DNA of 64,000 nucleotides from Rhizobiaceae bacterium (GTDB lineage: Bacteria > Pseudomonadota > Alphaproteobacteria > Rhizobiales > Rhizobiaceae): the NCBI GenBank assembly GCA_017640615.1, contig JAEPQK010000002.1:1-64000 (forward strand), in the 5' to 3' direction. The notes beneath the pieces are model-generated. The model ran no database searches and was not told the origin of the DNA. It worked only from the letters and a program-made list of their open reading frames with translations. Each line of letters opens with the position of its first letter. Position 1 is the stretch's first letter. Shown in pieces: positions 34,655-42,205 of this stretch. Made by a program: the position numbers and the translations under genes.

Positions 34655-35334
34655 CATTCCGCAGCCTGATCGGCCGCCGCAGGCTCTTGCCGCAATGGCG
34701 CGAATGTCATGCGGTGCAGTCTGGGCACCGCTCCAAACGAGTTGATCGCATCGCGATGCGCCTCGGTCGCATAACCCATGTGACGCTCGAAGCCATAGCG
34801 ATCGTCGAGCAGACCACGCCTCGCCATCATGCGATCGCGCGTCACTTTTGCCACGATGGAAGCGGCTGCGATCGACACTGAAATCCGGTCGCCTTTTACC
34901 ACGGCGCGGCATTCGAAGCCGAGGTCGGGCGGCACGTCGCGGCCATCGGCGAGACCGAGCGCCGGCCTCTCGGTCAGGCCTGAGCAGGCGCGTCGCATCG
35001 CCTCAAGGCTCGCCTTGCGGATATCGGTGGCATCGATTGCGGAAGCGCAGAGCGAGGCGACCGAAACCGCCAGAGCGCTTTCGGAGATCGCATCGAAAAG
35101 CTCGGCTCGCGCGGCGGCCGTCAATCGTTTGGAATCGTCCAGCCCGTCGGGAATGCGGTTCGGGTCGAGGATCACTGCGGCCGCAACGACTGGCCCCGCG
35201 AGTGGCCCGCGTCCGGCCTCGTCCATACCCGCAACCGGAACCTCGCCGCGCGCGATTGCGCGCGCCTCGATCGCAAAATCGGGCTTGTCGGGAAGCACGA
35301 AGAGGGAGGGAGAATCGGATGCCGGGTGAGCCAT
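34654..35334 (-). CDS. rnhB: Ribonuclease HII
   Basis: The 226-residue enzyme cuts RNA in RNA-DNA hybrids and single ribonucleotides in DNA. Its motifs are intact: [13 protein letters not shown] (Asp38, Glu39), DDSK, LADG (Asp130) and [10 protein letters not shown] (Asp167). Start MAHPAS at 35334 is preferred over a 29-codon longer frame of unusual composition that covers an intergenic repeat. Convergent with atpF. It lies downstream of the radical SAM gene in the same direction with a 141-base gap. Confidence 0.95.
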   Translation of the reverse strand: MAHPASDSPSLFVLPDKPDFAIEARAIARGEVPVAGMDEAGRGPLAGPVVAAAVILDPNRIPDGLDDSKRLTAAARAELFDAISESALAVSVASLCASAIDATDIRKASLEAMRRACSGLTERPALGLADGRDVPPDLGFECRAVVKGDRISVSIAAASIVAKVTRDRMMARRGLLDDRYGFERHMGYATEAHRDAINSFGAVPRLHRMTFAPLRQEPAAADQAAE

Positions 35335-35372
35335 TGAGCGGCGATGCTCGCACCGGCTCCGATTCTCCGCAA

Positions 35373-35410
35373 GCCCTTCCCGGCCGAGAGGGGGCAGGGC
35401 GGGGAAGGGC
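35373..35410. repeat. Intergenic inverted repeat
   Basis: GCCCTTCCC (35373-35381) and GGGAAGGGC (35402-35410) are perfect 9-bp arms around a G-rich loop, in the gap between rnhB and the radical SAM gene. Such GC-rich palindromes are often repeated in rhizobial genomes; it may also end transcription of the radical SAM gene. Confidence 0.5.
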
Positions 35411-35475
35411 ACCGTCGGCATGGGGTCGGGGGAACGCCGAACGGGTATCGTGTCGGCCTTGCAGCCGCTTGATCG

Positions 35476-36627
35476 TCAGAACAGCGCGAGCTGCTTTCCG
35501 GCCGGCTCCGGCGCGCGGAACAGGTCCGTACGCAAGGTCCGCCGCTCGGTGTTGAGGCCGAGCCGCTTGGCGGCAAGCTCGAAGCGTCGGCCGATCTGCC
35601 AGGCGTAAGGCCCGGTGCCGCGCATGCGCTTGCCCCACTCCGCGTCGTAGTCCTTGCCGCCGCGCATAGATCGAATGAGCGAAATCACATGCCGGTAGCG
35701 GTCGGGATAATGCCTGAGCAGCCATTCCTTGAAGACCGGGCTCACTTCGAGCGGCAGCCGAAGCAGAATATAGCCCGCCTCGCGCGCACCGGCGGCATGC
35801 GCCGATTCCAGAATGCGCTCGATCTCCTGATCGTTGAGGCCTGGTATCACCGGTCCGATCATCACCGAAACCGGAACGCCAGCGTCCGAGAGCGTGCGCA
35901 GCGCCTCAAGCCGCCGCGGCGGCGTTGCTGCCCGTGGCTCCATGGTGCGCGCCAGCTTGCGGTCGAGCGTCGTCACCGACAGCGCCACCTTGGCCAGGCC
36001 CTTTTCCGCCATGCGCGAAAGGATATCGATATCGCGCATCACCAATGCCGACTTGGTCACGACGCCGACAGGGTGGTCATGCGCTTCAAGCACCTCAAGG
36101 ACCTCGCGCATGATGCGGAACTGCTTTTCGATCGGCTGGTAGGGGTCGGTATTCGTGCCGATTGCGATTGTGCGCGGCTCGTAGCCCTCCCGGCTGAGCT
36201 CACGCTCCAGCAGCTTCGCTGCGTCCGGTTTGGCGAAGAGTTTGGATTCGAAATCAAGCCCGGCCGACAGCCCCATATAGGCGTGTGTGGGGCGCGCGAA
36301 GCAGTAAACGCAGCCATGCTCGCAGCCGCGATAGGGGTTGATCGAGCGGTCGAAGGAAATGTCGGGCGAGGCGTTGCGCGTAATGATGGTACGCGGCCGC
36401 TCCACCTGCACGTCGGTCTTGAAGGGGGGGAGCTCCTCAAGGCTGTTCCAGCCATCGTCAAACACATGGCGCGAAAGCGCTTCGTAGCGGCCGCTCGGAT
36501 TGACGCCGGAGCCGCGCCCGCGGCGCTTTTCGCCCGGCAGCCGAAAGCCGCTGGTGTCGATTACAGAATTGGCGAGTTCCACGCCGCCTGCGAAGGCAGC
36601 GCTGTCAGCCCTGACGATGGGTTCCAT
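35476..36627 (-). CDS. PA0069-family radical SAM protein
   Basis: The 383-residue protein has the radical SAM cluster motif CEHGCVYC (CxxxCxxC) after INPYRG, the PA0069/SplB-related start. GTNTDPYQPIEKQF, ALSVTTLD, and a Pro-Gly motif GPVIPGLNDQEIERIL follow. Radical SAM enzymes cleave S-adenosylmethionine with a 4Fe-4S cluster; this subfamily has no agreed substrate, although distant similarity to spore photoproduct lyase is known. It seems to be a single gene. Confidence 0.88.
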   Translation of the reverse strand: MEPIVRADSAAFAGGVELANSVIDTSGFRLPGEKRRGRGSGVNPSGRYEALSRHVFDDGWNSLEELPPFKTDVQVERPRTIITRNASPDISFDRSINPYRGCEHGCVYCFARPTHAYMGLSAGLDFESKLFAKPDAAKLLERELSREGYEPRTIAIGTNTDPYQPIEKQFRIMREVLEVLEAHDHPVGVVTKSALVMRDIDILSRMAEKGLAKVALSVTTLDRKLARTMEPRAATPPRRLEALRTLSDAGVPVSVMIGPVIPGLNDQEIERILESAHAAGAREAGYILLRLPLEVSPVFKEWLLRHYPDRYRHVISLIRSMRGGKDYDAEWGKRMRGTGPYAWQIGRRFELAAKRLGLNTERRTLRTDLFRAPEPAGKQLALF

Positions 36628-36770
36628 CGTTTGTCTCCGGTTTTCTGGCCGGCTGGAATCATCCGCCGGACATGAAACTATTCCTATTTCGACAATTGGA
36701 ACAAAGCAAGAACTTTTTCGCTTGGCATCGCCAACTGGCCTTTGCCCGGCCGTTGCGATATGCGGGCGGC

Positions 36771-37277
36771 ATGCTGTCGGTGATCATCGAAACACAGAAC
36801 GACGAAGACCCGCTCGCGCGAACGCTGGCTTCGCTGGTGGGGGCGGCTGTCGAAGGCGCGGTGCGCGAGGTGATCGTATGCGACCGGGGTTCGAGTGACG
36901 GCACGGCGCGCGTTGCCGATCATGCCGGCTGCACCTTTATAGCCAAGGGGAAAATAGGGCAGGCCATCGAGCGCGCCAAAAGCGATTGGCTGCTTTTCAT
37001 CGAACCCGGAGCACGCCCGCTGGAAGGCTGGGCTGAACATGTGGCCGGGCATTTGGCGAACCAGGCCACTGCGGCGCGATTTTCCCGTTCGGCAGAGGAT
37101 CGGCTGCCCTTTCTGGCACGCATCTTCTTGTCCAAACGCGCACTCGCCGAGGGATTGCTGATCACCCGCAAGCAGGCAACCGGACTGGCGCGCAAAGCCG
37201 AGACGGCTGACGATCTGGCGCGCGGTCTGGCGACGAAGCGCCTCGCCGCACGCATCGCAGTCGCGCCACAGCGCTAG
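36771..37277 (+). CDS. Short GT-A (family 2-like) glycosyltransferase-fold protein
   Basis: The 168-residue protein begins MLSVIIETQNDEDPLARTLASL and continues EVIVCDRGSSDGTARVAD, the nucleotide-binding opening of family 2 glycosyltransferases. FIEPGARPLEGW sits where a DxD-like segment would be. It stops where larger enzymes have their acceptor domain, so it is about half the usual length, and it lacks a clear DxD. Start 36771 is chosen because the fold begins there; an in-frame ATG at 36672 would add 33 non-matching residues. Its stop overlaps the moaB stop (convergent). It may be a partial or non-catalytic member. Confidence 0.72.
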   Translation: MLSVIIETQNDEDPLARTLASLVGAAVEGAVREVIVCDRGSSDGTARVADHAGCTFIAKGKIGQAIERAKSDWLLFIEPGARPLEGWAEHVAGHLANQATAARFSRSAEDRLPFLARIFLSKRALAEGLLITRKQATGLARKAETADDLARGLATKRLAARIAVAPQR

Positions 37278-37831
37278 ACGCTAGAGCCAGCCCCGCGCTT
37301 CAGATGCTCGTCGAGCCGCGGCATGATTTCCACGAAATTGCAGGGCATGTGGCGGTAGTCGAGCTGCGCCTTCAAAATGCCGTCCCAGGCATCGCGGCAG
37401 GCGCCGGGTGAACCCGGCAGCACGAACACGAATGTCGTGCCGATCAGGCCGGCGGTGGCGCGGGACTGGATCGTCGACGTGCCGATCTTGTCGAACGAGA
37501 TGCGGTGAAAAACTTCCGAAAATCCGTCCATGCGCTTGTCGAACAGCGGTTCCAGCGCCTCTGGCGTGATGTCGCGGCCGGTAAAGCCTGTGCCGCCGGT
37601 GGTGATCACCACGTCGATGTTTTTGTCTGCCACCCATTTGCCGACGACCGCAAGGATGGCCTCGGCGTCATCGGTCGCCATCTCCCGTGCCGCCAGCCGG
37701 TGGCCCGCCTGCGTGATGCGTTCGGCCAGCGTGTCGCCTGAGCGGTCGTCGGCCCGCGAACGAGTGTCCGAAACCGTCAGCACGGCGATGCCGACAGCCA
37801 CGAAGGGTCTTGTCTCGTCAATTCCGGCCAT
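37274..37831 (-). CDS. moaB: Molybdenum cofactor biosynthesis protein MoaB
   Basis: The 185-residue protein has the MoaB/MogA fold: VGIAVLTVSDTRS, then TTGGTGFTGRDITPEAL (molybdopterin-binding loop) and FVLPGSPGACRDAWDGIL. MoaB/MogA proteins adenylylate molybdopterin. Its ATG shares one base with the ispE stop (TGATG), so the two are coupled. Convergent with the short glycosyltransferase. Confidence 0.93.
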   Translation of the reverse strand: MAGIDETRPFVAVGIAVLTVSDTRSRADDRSGDTLAERITQAGHRLAAREMATDDAEAILAVVGKWVADKNIDVVITTGGTGFTGRDITPEALEPLFDKRMDGFSEVFHRISFDKIGTSTIQSRATAGLIGTTFVFVLPGSPGACRDAWDGILKAQLDYRHMPCNFVEIMPRLDEHLKRGAGSSV

Positions 37832-38706
37832 CAGTCGGTTCCTCGGATCAGGCAGGGCTCAACAAACCAGCCCGGCTGCATCTTGCTTATCACGTCTGCG
37901 GCCGCGACGGCCGGTCCGAAATTGTCGAACAGCCCGAAACAGGTCGCGCCGGAACCGGACATGCGCGCAAGCTCAGCCCCGTTTGAACGCAACGCATCGA
38001 GTACATCGCCGATCGCAGGGCACAAGGCCATCGCAGCTTGTTGAAGGTCGTTGCGCATGTCTGCCAGCGCCTGCGCCACGGCAAATGTGTCGTTCGCCTC
38101 AGTCCACTTTGGCAAAGCGGCATTGTCGCGCTTTTCCAGCGCCTTGAAGATCTCCGGTGTCGAGATTTGCGCGCCCGGATTGACGAGAACAGCGTGCACG
38201 GCCGGGAAGCTGCGGAGCGGCTCGACCTCGTCGCCAATGCCCCGTGCAACAAGCGGGCGCCCGACCAGGCACATCGGCAGATCAGCCCCGAGCGACACTG
38301 CCGCCCGCGCTAGCTCTTCCGCGTCAATCTGCGCGCCCCAGAGCGCAAGCAGAGCCTTAATCGTCGCTGCGGCGTCGCTAGAACCGCCGCCAACGCCGGA
38401 CGCGACCGGCAGGCGCTTGTTGAGCGCAATACGCACCGGCGGCGTATTCGTGCCAGGCAGAAGTTTGCGAACGAGATCGCGAGCGGCGAGAACCAAGTTA
38501 CTTCCGTCTATCGGCACCCATGATGCGAAATGGCCTGATACGACGAAGCTGTCTTCGTCAGAGTGAGCCACAGTGATTTCATCGCCGAAATCGGCAAAGG
38601 CAACGAGGCTTTCGATGAGGTGATAGCCATCAGCGCGTTGTCCGGTCACATGCAGCGCCAGGTTCAGCTTGGCACGCGCCAGCCGTGATATGGGTTCTGT
38701 CGGCAA
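37831..38706 (-). CDS. ispE: 4-diphosphocytidyl-2-C-methyl-D-erythritol kinase
   Basis: The 291-residue GHMP kinase performs the ATP-dependent step of the non-mevalonate isoprenoid pathway. LARAKLNLALHVTGQRADGYH is the family opening, and PVASGVGGGSSDAAATIKAL the ATP-binding glycine-rich loop. RMSGSGATCFGLF closes the fold. It ends in a one-base overlap with moaB and begins five bases after a small membrane-protein gene, all on the minus strand. Confidence 0.96.
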   Translation of the reverse strand: MPTEPISRLARAKLNLALHVTGQRADGYHLIESLVAFADFGDEITVAHSDEDSFVVSGHFASWVPIDGSNLVLAARDLVRKLLPGTNTPPVRIALNKRLPVASGVGGGSSDAAATIKALLALWGAQIDAEELARAAVSLGADLPMCLVGRPLVARGIGDEVEPLRSFPAVHAVLVNPGAQISTPEIFKALEKRDNAALPKWTEANDTFAVAQALADMRNDLQQAAMALCPAIGDVLDALRSNGAELARMSGSGATCFGLFDNFGPAVAAADVISKMQPGWFVEPCLIRGTD

Positions 38707-38710
38707 GTTA

Positions 38711-38899
38711 TCAGTCTTTGGCGAGATAATACTCGCCGGTCTCGGGATCTTTGATCAGAGTGCCGGTCGTGCCGGTTGCGCGCTCCTGCTCCGCACGGCG
38801 CGCACGCGCGGTCACGCGCCGCGCCTCGCGCATGAATGCGCGGTAGCCGACAACGGCTGCGACACCGACTGCGGCAAAGAAGATTAGCTGCGGCATCAT
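38711..38899 (-). CDS. Small conserved membrane protein (62 aa), function unknown
   Basis: The 62-residue protein has one N-terminal helix (MMPQLIFFAAVGVAAVVGYR), a basic stretch (ARRVTARARRAEQERATG) and an acidic end (IKDPETGEYYLAKD). It ends four bases before ispE in the same direction, which supports translation as part of that operon. I do not recognise a named family; small proteins of this kind next to ispE occur in rhizobia. No function is offered. Confidence 0.72.
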   Translation of the reverse strand: MMPQLIFFAAVGVAAVVGYRAFMREARRVTARARRAEQERATGTTGTLIKDPETGEYYLAKD

Positions 38900-38985
38900 T
38901 CGTTCTCCCGGAATGCCGGGCGCGTCGCCCGTATTCCACGCGCTTGTAACAGCGCGCCCCTAGTTTAACGCCGTTGGGCCTTCGG

Positions 38986-39855
38986 TCAAAGACCGAAGCG
39001 TGCCCAGAGCGCTCGCTCTTCCAGTTCCTCGGCAAATCCTTTCACAAGCCCGGCGGCTGCCTGCGCCGGCATTTCGTCGCCGCCTGAGCCGAAGAGGCTG
39101 AGCTTGCGTCCGAAGAGACCGCGCGGCGGGCTGATCAGCCGAAGCTGGGTCTTCTCTCCGTAGCGCTGCTGAAGGAATGAGCGCATATCGCCGAGCTCGT
39201 CGACAAGGCCAAGGTCGCACCCTGCTTTGCCCGTCCAGAACTGTCCGGTGAAGAGGTCGGGATTGTCGGCAAGTTTGCCGCCGCGACGCTCCTTCACCAG
39301 TTCGATGAAAGTCTCATGCACGTCGAGTTGTAGTGCTTTTAGCCGCTCGACATCTTCCTTCTTTTCGGGCTGGAATGGGTCAAGCACGGATTTGTTGTTG
39401 CCGGCGGTGTAAACGCGCCGGTCGACGCCGATCTTCTTGATGAGCTCGGTGAAGCCGAAGCCGGCCGAGATCACGCCTATCGAGCCCACTATAGAAGAGG
39501 GGTCTGCAACGATCTCGTCGCCAGCGACCGCGATCATGTAGCCGCCTGACGCCGCCACATCCTCTACGAACATGATGACGAGCTTGTTTTTCTCTTCCGC
39601 GAGATCGCGAATTCGCTTGTAGATCAGCCGCGACTGGACGGGCGAGCCGCCGGGCGAGTTGACGGAAATCGCAACCGCGGGCGCATCGCGCATCGAAAAC
39701 GCCTTCTGCAGCACGCCGGCAGTCGACGCCAGCGAAAGCGTTGGCCGGAACTGGCCGCCGCTTGCCATAATCGTCCCGTGCAGGCGCACCACGGGGATGG
39801 TGACGCCCTGCGGGCGCATCGATTTGGGCAGAATGGGCGAAAGCAAACGTCTCAA
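38986..39855 (-). CDS. S49-family signal peptide peptidase (short SppA/SohB type)
   Basis: The 289-residue protein has SVNSPGGSPVQS (oxyanion region), the nucleophile Ser103 in DVAASGGYM and a Lys at 155 (GNNKSVLDPF). The Ser-Lys spacing of 52 matches the dyad spacing in Bacillus SppA. IVGSIGVISAGFGF is also typical. No strong N-terminal membrane helix is present, unlike many S49 enzymes, so it may be soluble or loosely attached. S49 peptidases degrade leftover signal peptides in the membrane. Confidence 0.9.
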   Translation of the reverse strand: MRRLLSPILPKSMRPQGVTIPVVRLHGTIMASGGQFRPTLSLASTAGVLQKAFSMRDAPAVAISVNSPGGSPVQSRLIYKRIRDLAEEKNKLVIMFVEDVAASGGYMIAVAGDEIVADPSSIVGSIGVISAGFGFTELIKKIGVDRRVYTAGNNKSVLDPFQPEKKEDVERLKALQLDVHETFIELVKERRGGKLADNPDLFTGQFWTGKAGCDLGLVDELGDMRSFLQQRYGEKTQLRLISPPRGLFGRKLSLFGSGGDEMPAQAAAGLVKGFAEELEERALWARFGL

Positions 39856-39922
39856 GGCGGTCTCCTGTGCGGGTTCCTTTCATTTAGGAATGCGCCGCGA
39901 AACCGCAATGGCGGGCGACTAT

Positions 39923-40702
39923 TCAGTCGCCGAAGAGTGAGGCCGCGCCGTTGCAGAGGTCGTCGGCGCGCGCAGTGAAGCGGTTGCCCGAAGGGCCATG
40001 TATAACAAGCGGAGGGACGACGGACAGCTTGCCGCGCGCGCCATACCAGGCGCGTATGATGACGCGGATCGCCGCGCGGTCCTCGCGGGGGTGCAGCGAA
40101 ATCAACTGCGCCGCGCCGAAGCGCCCTTTCAGCGCCGGCATTATCTCGGGCAGCGAAGCCGGCCGCGCGATCAGCGCGAGCCCGGCTTTCGGCTTCGCCA
40201 GTGAAGCGGCCGTGCGCAGCCACCGCTCCCAAAGCTCGCCCTCCATCACATGCGCCTGTCGCTTCAGCGCACCCGTCGTCGCGTGATCTCTTTCGTCGTT
40301 GAAGGGCGGGTTCATAATGATGAAGTCGGCACAATTGTCCGTGAGCCCGGCAGCTGAGCGCTCGGCTGCCGGCGCGGCGAGATCCGCTTCGATCACAGTT
40401 GCGCGCCTTGCGAGCCCACCGTTCTCCTCCAGCGACAGCCCTGCACGCGCGAAACCTGCCATCTCGGGCGAACGCTCGATGAGCAGTGCGTGCGCCTGCG
40501 GGCAGCGGGCAACGACCGCGAGCCCCGCCGCACCCGCACCGGCCCCGAAATCCGCGACCGTGCCCGCGAAATCGGTTGGTACGGCAGCCGCGAGCAACAT
40601 CGCATCAAGGCCGGCACGATGCGCGCCGCGCGCCGGCTGCACAAGCCAGAAATTGCCGCGGTGAAAGGCGTCCTTGGTCGATTCTTGCCTGTCGGCGCTC
40701 AC
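39923..40702 (-). CDS. Methyltransferase of the TrmN6/YfiC type
   Basis: The 259-residue class I methyltransferase has GAGAGAAGLAVVARC (SAM-binding Gly loop) and FIIMNPPFND, the NPPF motif of N6-adenine methyltransferases. YfiC/TrmN6 modifies A37 of tRNA-Val(1). Substrate specificity is not certain: related proteins modify rRNA or proteins. Its ATG overlaps the stop of the DUF2007 gene as ATGA. Confidence 0.85.
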   Translation of the reverse strand: MSADRQESTKDAFHRGNFWLVQPARGAHRAGLDAMLLAAAVPTDFAGTVADFGAGAGAAGLAVVARCPQAHALLIERSPEMAGFARAGLSLEENGGLARRATVIEADLAAPAAERSAAGLTDNCADFIIMNPPFNDERDHATTGALKRQAHVMEGELWERWLRTAASLAKPKAGLALIARPASLPEIMPALKGRFGAAQLISLHPREDRAAIRVIIRAWYGARGKLSVVPPLVIHGPSGNRFTARADDLCNGAASLFGD

Positions 40703-40920
40703 TTGCTCAATTCGTCGGCGATGCCGGCATCGTGCAGGATGCGCTTGGCCTGCGCGAGGTCGCTCTCATCCACCAGCACACGGCGTGGAAGTATGCCCAG
40801 CGAGCCTTCCACGATGCTCATATTCTGGTCGGCGATCAGGCACACAATATCGGCATCCCGCATCAGCGCCTCGATATAGGAGATGATGACGGGGTCGTTG
40901 GTGCGCACGAGTTCGATCAT
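40699..40920 (-). CDS. DUF2007 small protein
   Basis: The 73-residue protein starts MIELVRTNDPVIISYIEALM and contains DQNMSIVEGSLGILPRRVLV, typical of DUF2007, a small fold similar to PII-like or ACT domains of unproven function. An AAGG ribosome site precedes 40920. It lies upstream of the methyltransferase gene and is translationally coupled to it. It is divergent from ispB. Confidence 0.88.
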   Translation of the reverse strand: MIELVRTNDPVIISYIEALMRDADIVCLIADQNMSIVEGSLGILPRRVLVDESDLAQAKRILHDAGIADELSK

Positions 40921-40999
40921 AGGGCTACCTTGCAGCTTGGCGGACGCTTGTAAACGCTGGGCACCGCGCAATCCGCGCCAATTCGCGCCAATTCGCCCC

Positions 41000-41027
41000 T
41001 TGCGGTTGAAACGATCGCCGCCATATG
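41000..41027 (+). promoter_or_regulatory. Candidate promoter of ispB
   Basis: TTGCGG (41000-41005), 16-base gap, CATATG (41022-41027), about 35 bases before the ispB GTG. Just upstream, three 10-base near-repeats (40971-41000) lie in the same gap. Confidence 0.35.
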
Positions 41028-41061
41028 GTCCGGCTAACACGGGAAACTAGGGGTAGAGCGC

Positions 41062-42078
41062 GTGGGCGTTGTATTATCTATGGACGAAGGCAAGCGGGAT
41101 CAGGCGTCGATCGCCGCGCTGATGGGGCTGACCCGCGCAGATATGGGCCGTGTCAACGAACTGATCCTGTCGAAGGCCGGCTCCGACGTGGAGATGATCC
41201 CCGAAGTCGCCAATCATCTGATTTCGTCGGGCGGCAAGCGCCTACGCCCAATGCTTACGCTCGCTGCCGCGCAGATGTTCGGTTATTCCGGCGAGAACCA
41301 CGTCAAACTCGCGGCAAGCGTGGAGTTCATGCACACGGCAACGCTACTGCATGACGACGTGGTGGACGAAAGCGGCCTGCGCCGCGGCAAGAAGACGGCC
41401 CGCACCATCTGGGGCAATCAGGCGAGCGTGCTGGTCGGCGATTTTTTGCTTGGGCAGGCCTTCCGCATGATGGTTGAGGTCGGCTCGCTGGATTGTCTCG
41501 ATATCCTCTCGGCTGCCGCAACTGTCATCGCTGAGGGCGAGGTCATGCAGCTTGGCGTGGCGGGTAATCTGGAAACGACCGAGGACGACTATCTTTCCGT
41601 CATCAAGGCCAAGACAGCGGCGCTGTTTTCCGCAGCGGCCGAAGTTGGCCCGGTGATCGCGTCGGCGAGCAAAAACGACCGCGCGGCTCTGCGTTCCTAT
41701 GGTACGAATCTCGGCCTGGCTTTCCAACTGATCGACGACGCGCTCGACTATGGCGGCAGCGCCAAGGATCTGGGCAAGAATGTCGGCGACGATTTCCGCG
41801 AAGGCAAAGTCACCTTGCCCGTGATTCTGAGCTACCGGCGCGGCAGCGAAAAGGAACGCGAGTTCTGGCGCCGCGCCATCGAGCAGAACCAGAATGGCGA
41901 TGACGAGCTCGAACAGGCCTGCGAACTGATCGCCAAATACGATGCGATCGCTGACACGGTGGCCCGCGCTCGCCATTTTGGCGGCATCGCACGCGACGGC
42001 CTTGCGCCAATGGAAGCCTCGGCGCACAAATCAGCGCTGCTGGAAGTGATAGACTTCTGCGTCAACCGCGTTACCTGA
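41062..42078 (+). CDS. ispB: Polyprenyl (octa/decaprenyl) diphosphate synthase
   Basis: The 338-residue trans-prenyltransferase makes the side chain of ubiquinone. Both Asp-rich motifs are present: LLHDDVVDE (FARM) and LIDDALDY (SARM). GGKRLRPMLTLAA is the usual N-terminal mark. Small residues before the first motif (HTATLLHDD) point to a long-chain product. GTG start at 41062 with AGGGG upstream. UbiA, the enzyme using this product, is at 52-53 kb. Confidence 0.94.
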   Translation: MGVVLSMDEGKRDQASIAALMGLTRADMGRVNELILSKAGSDVEMIPEVANHLISSGGKRLRPMLTLAAAQMFGYSGENHVKLAASVEFMHTATLLHDDVVDESGLRRGKKTARTIWGNQASVLVGDFLLGQAFRMMVEVGSLDCLDILSAAATVIAEGEVMQLGVAGNLETTEDDYLSVIKAKTAALFSAAAEVGPVIASASKNDRAALRSYGTNLGLAFQLIDDALDYGGSAKDLGKNVGDDFREGKVTLPVILSYRRGSEKEREFWRRAIEQNQNGDDELEQACELIAKYDAIADTVARARHFGGIARDGLAPMEASAHKSALLEVIDFCVNRVT

Positions 42079-42205
42079 GTCGGTAGCATGCGTGGCGGTG
42101 TGCATTGAACCGGCTGTTTCAGGCCGGTTGAAGCGACTCCGCAAAAAGGCCATGCTTGGCGGCAAGAAATGGCCGCGGGCTCAAACTGCGTGCGGAAGGA
42201 ATCGG

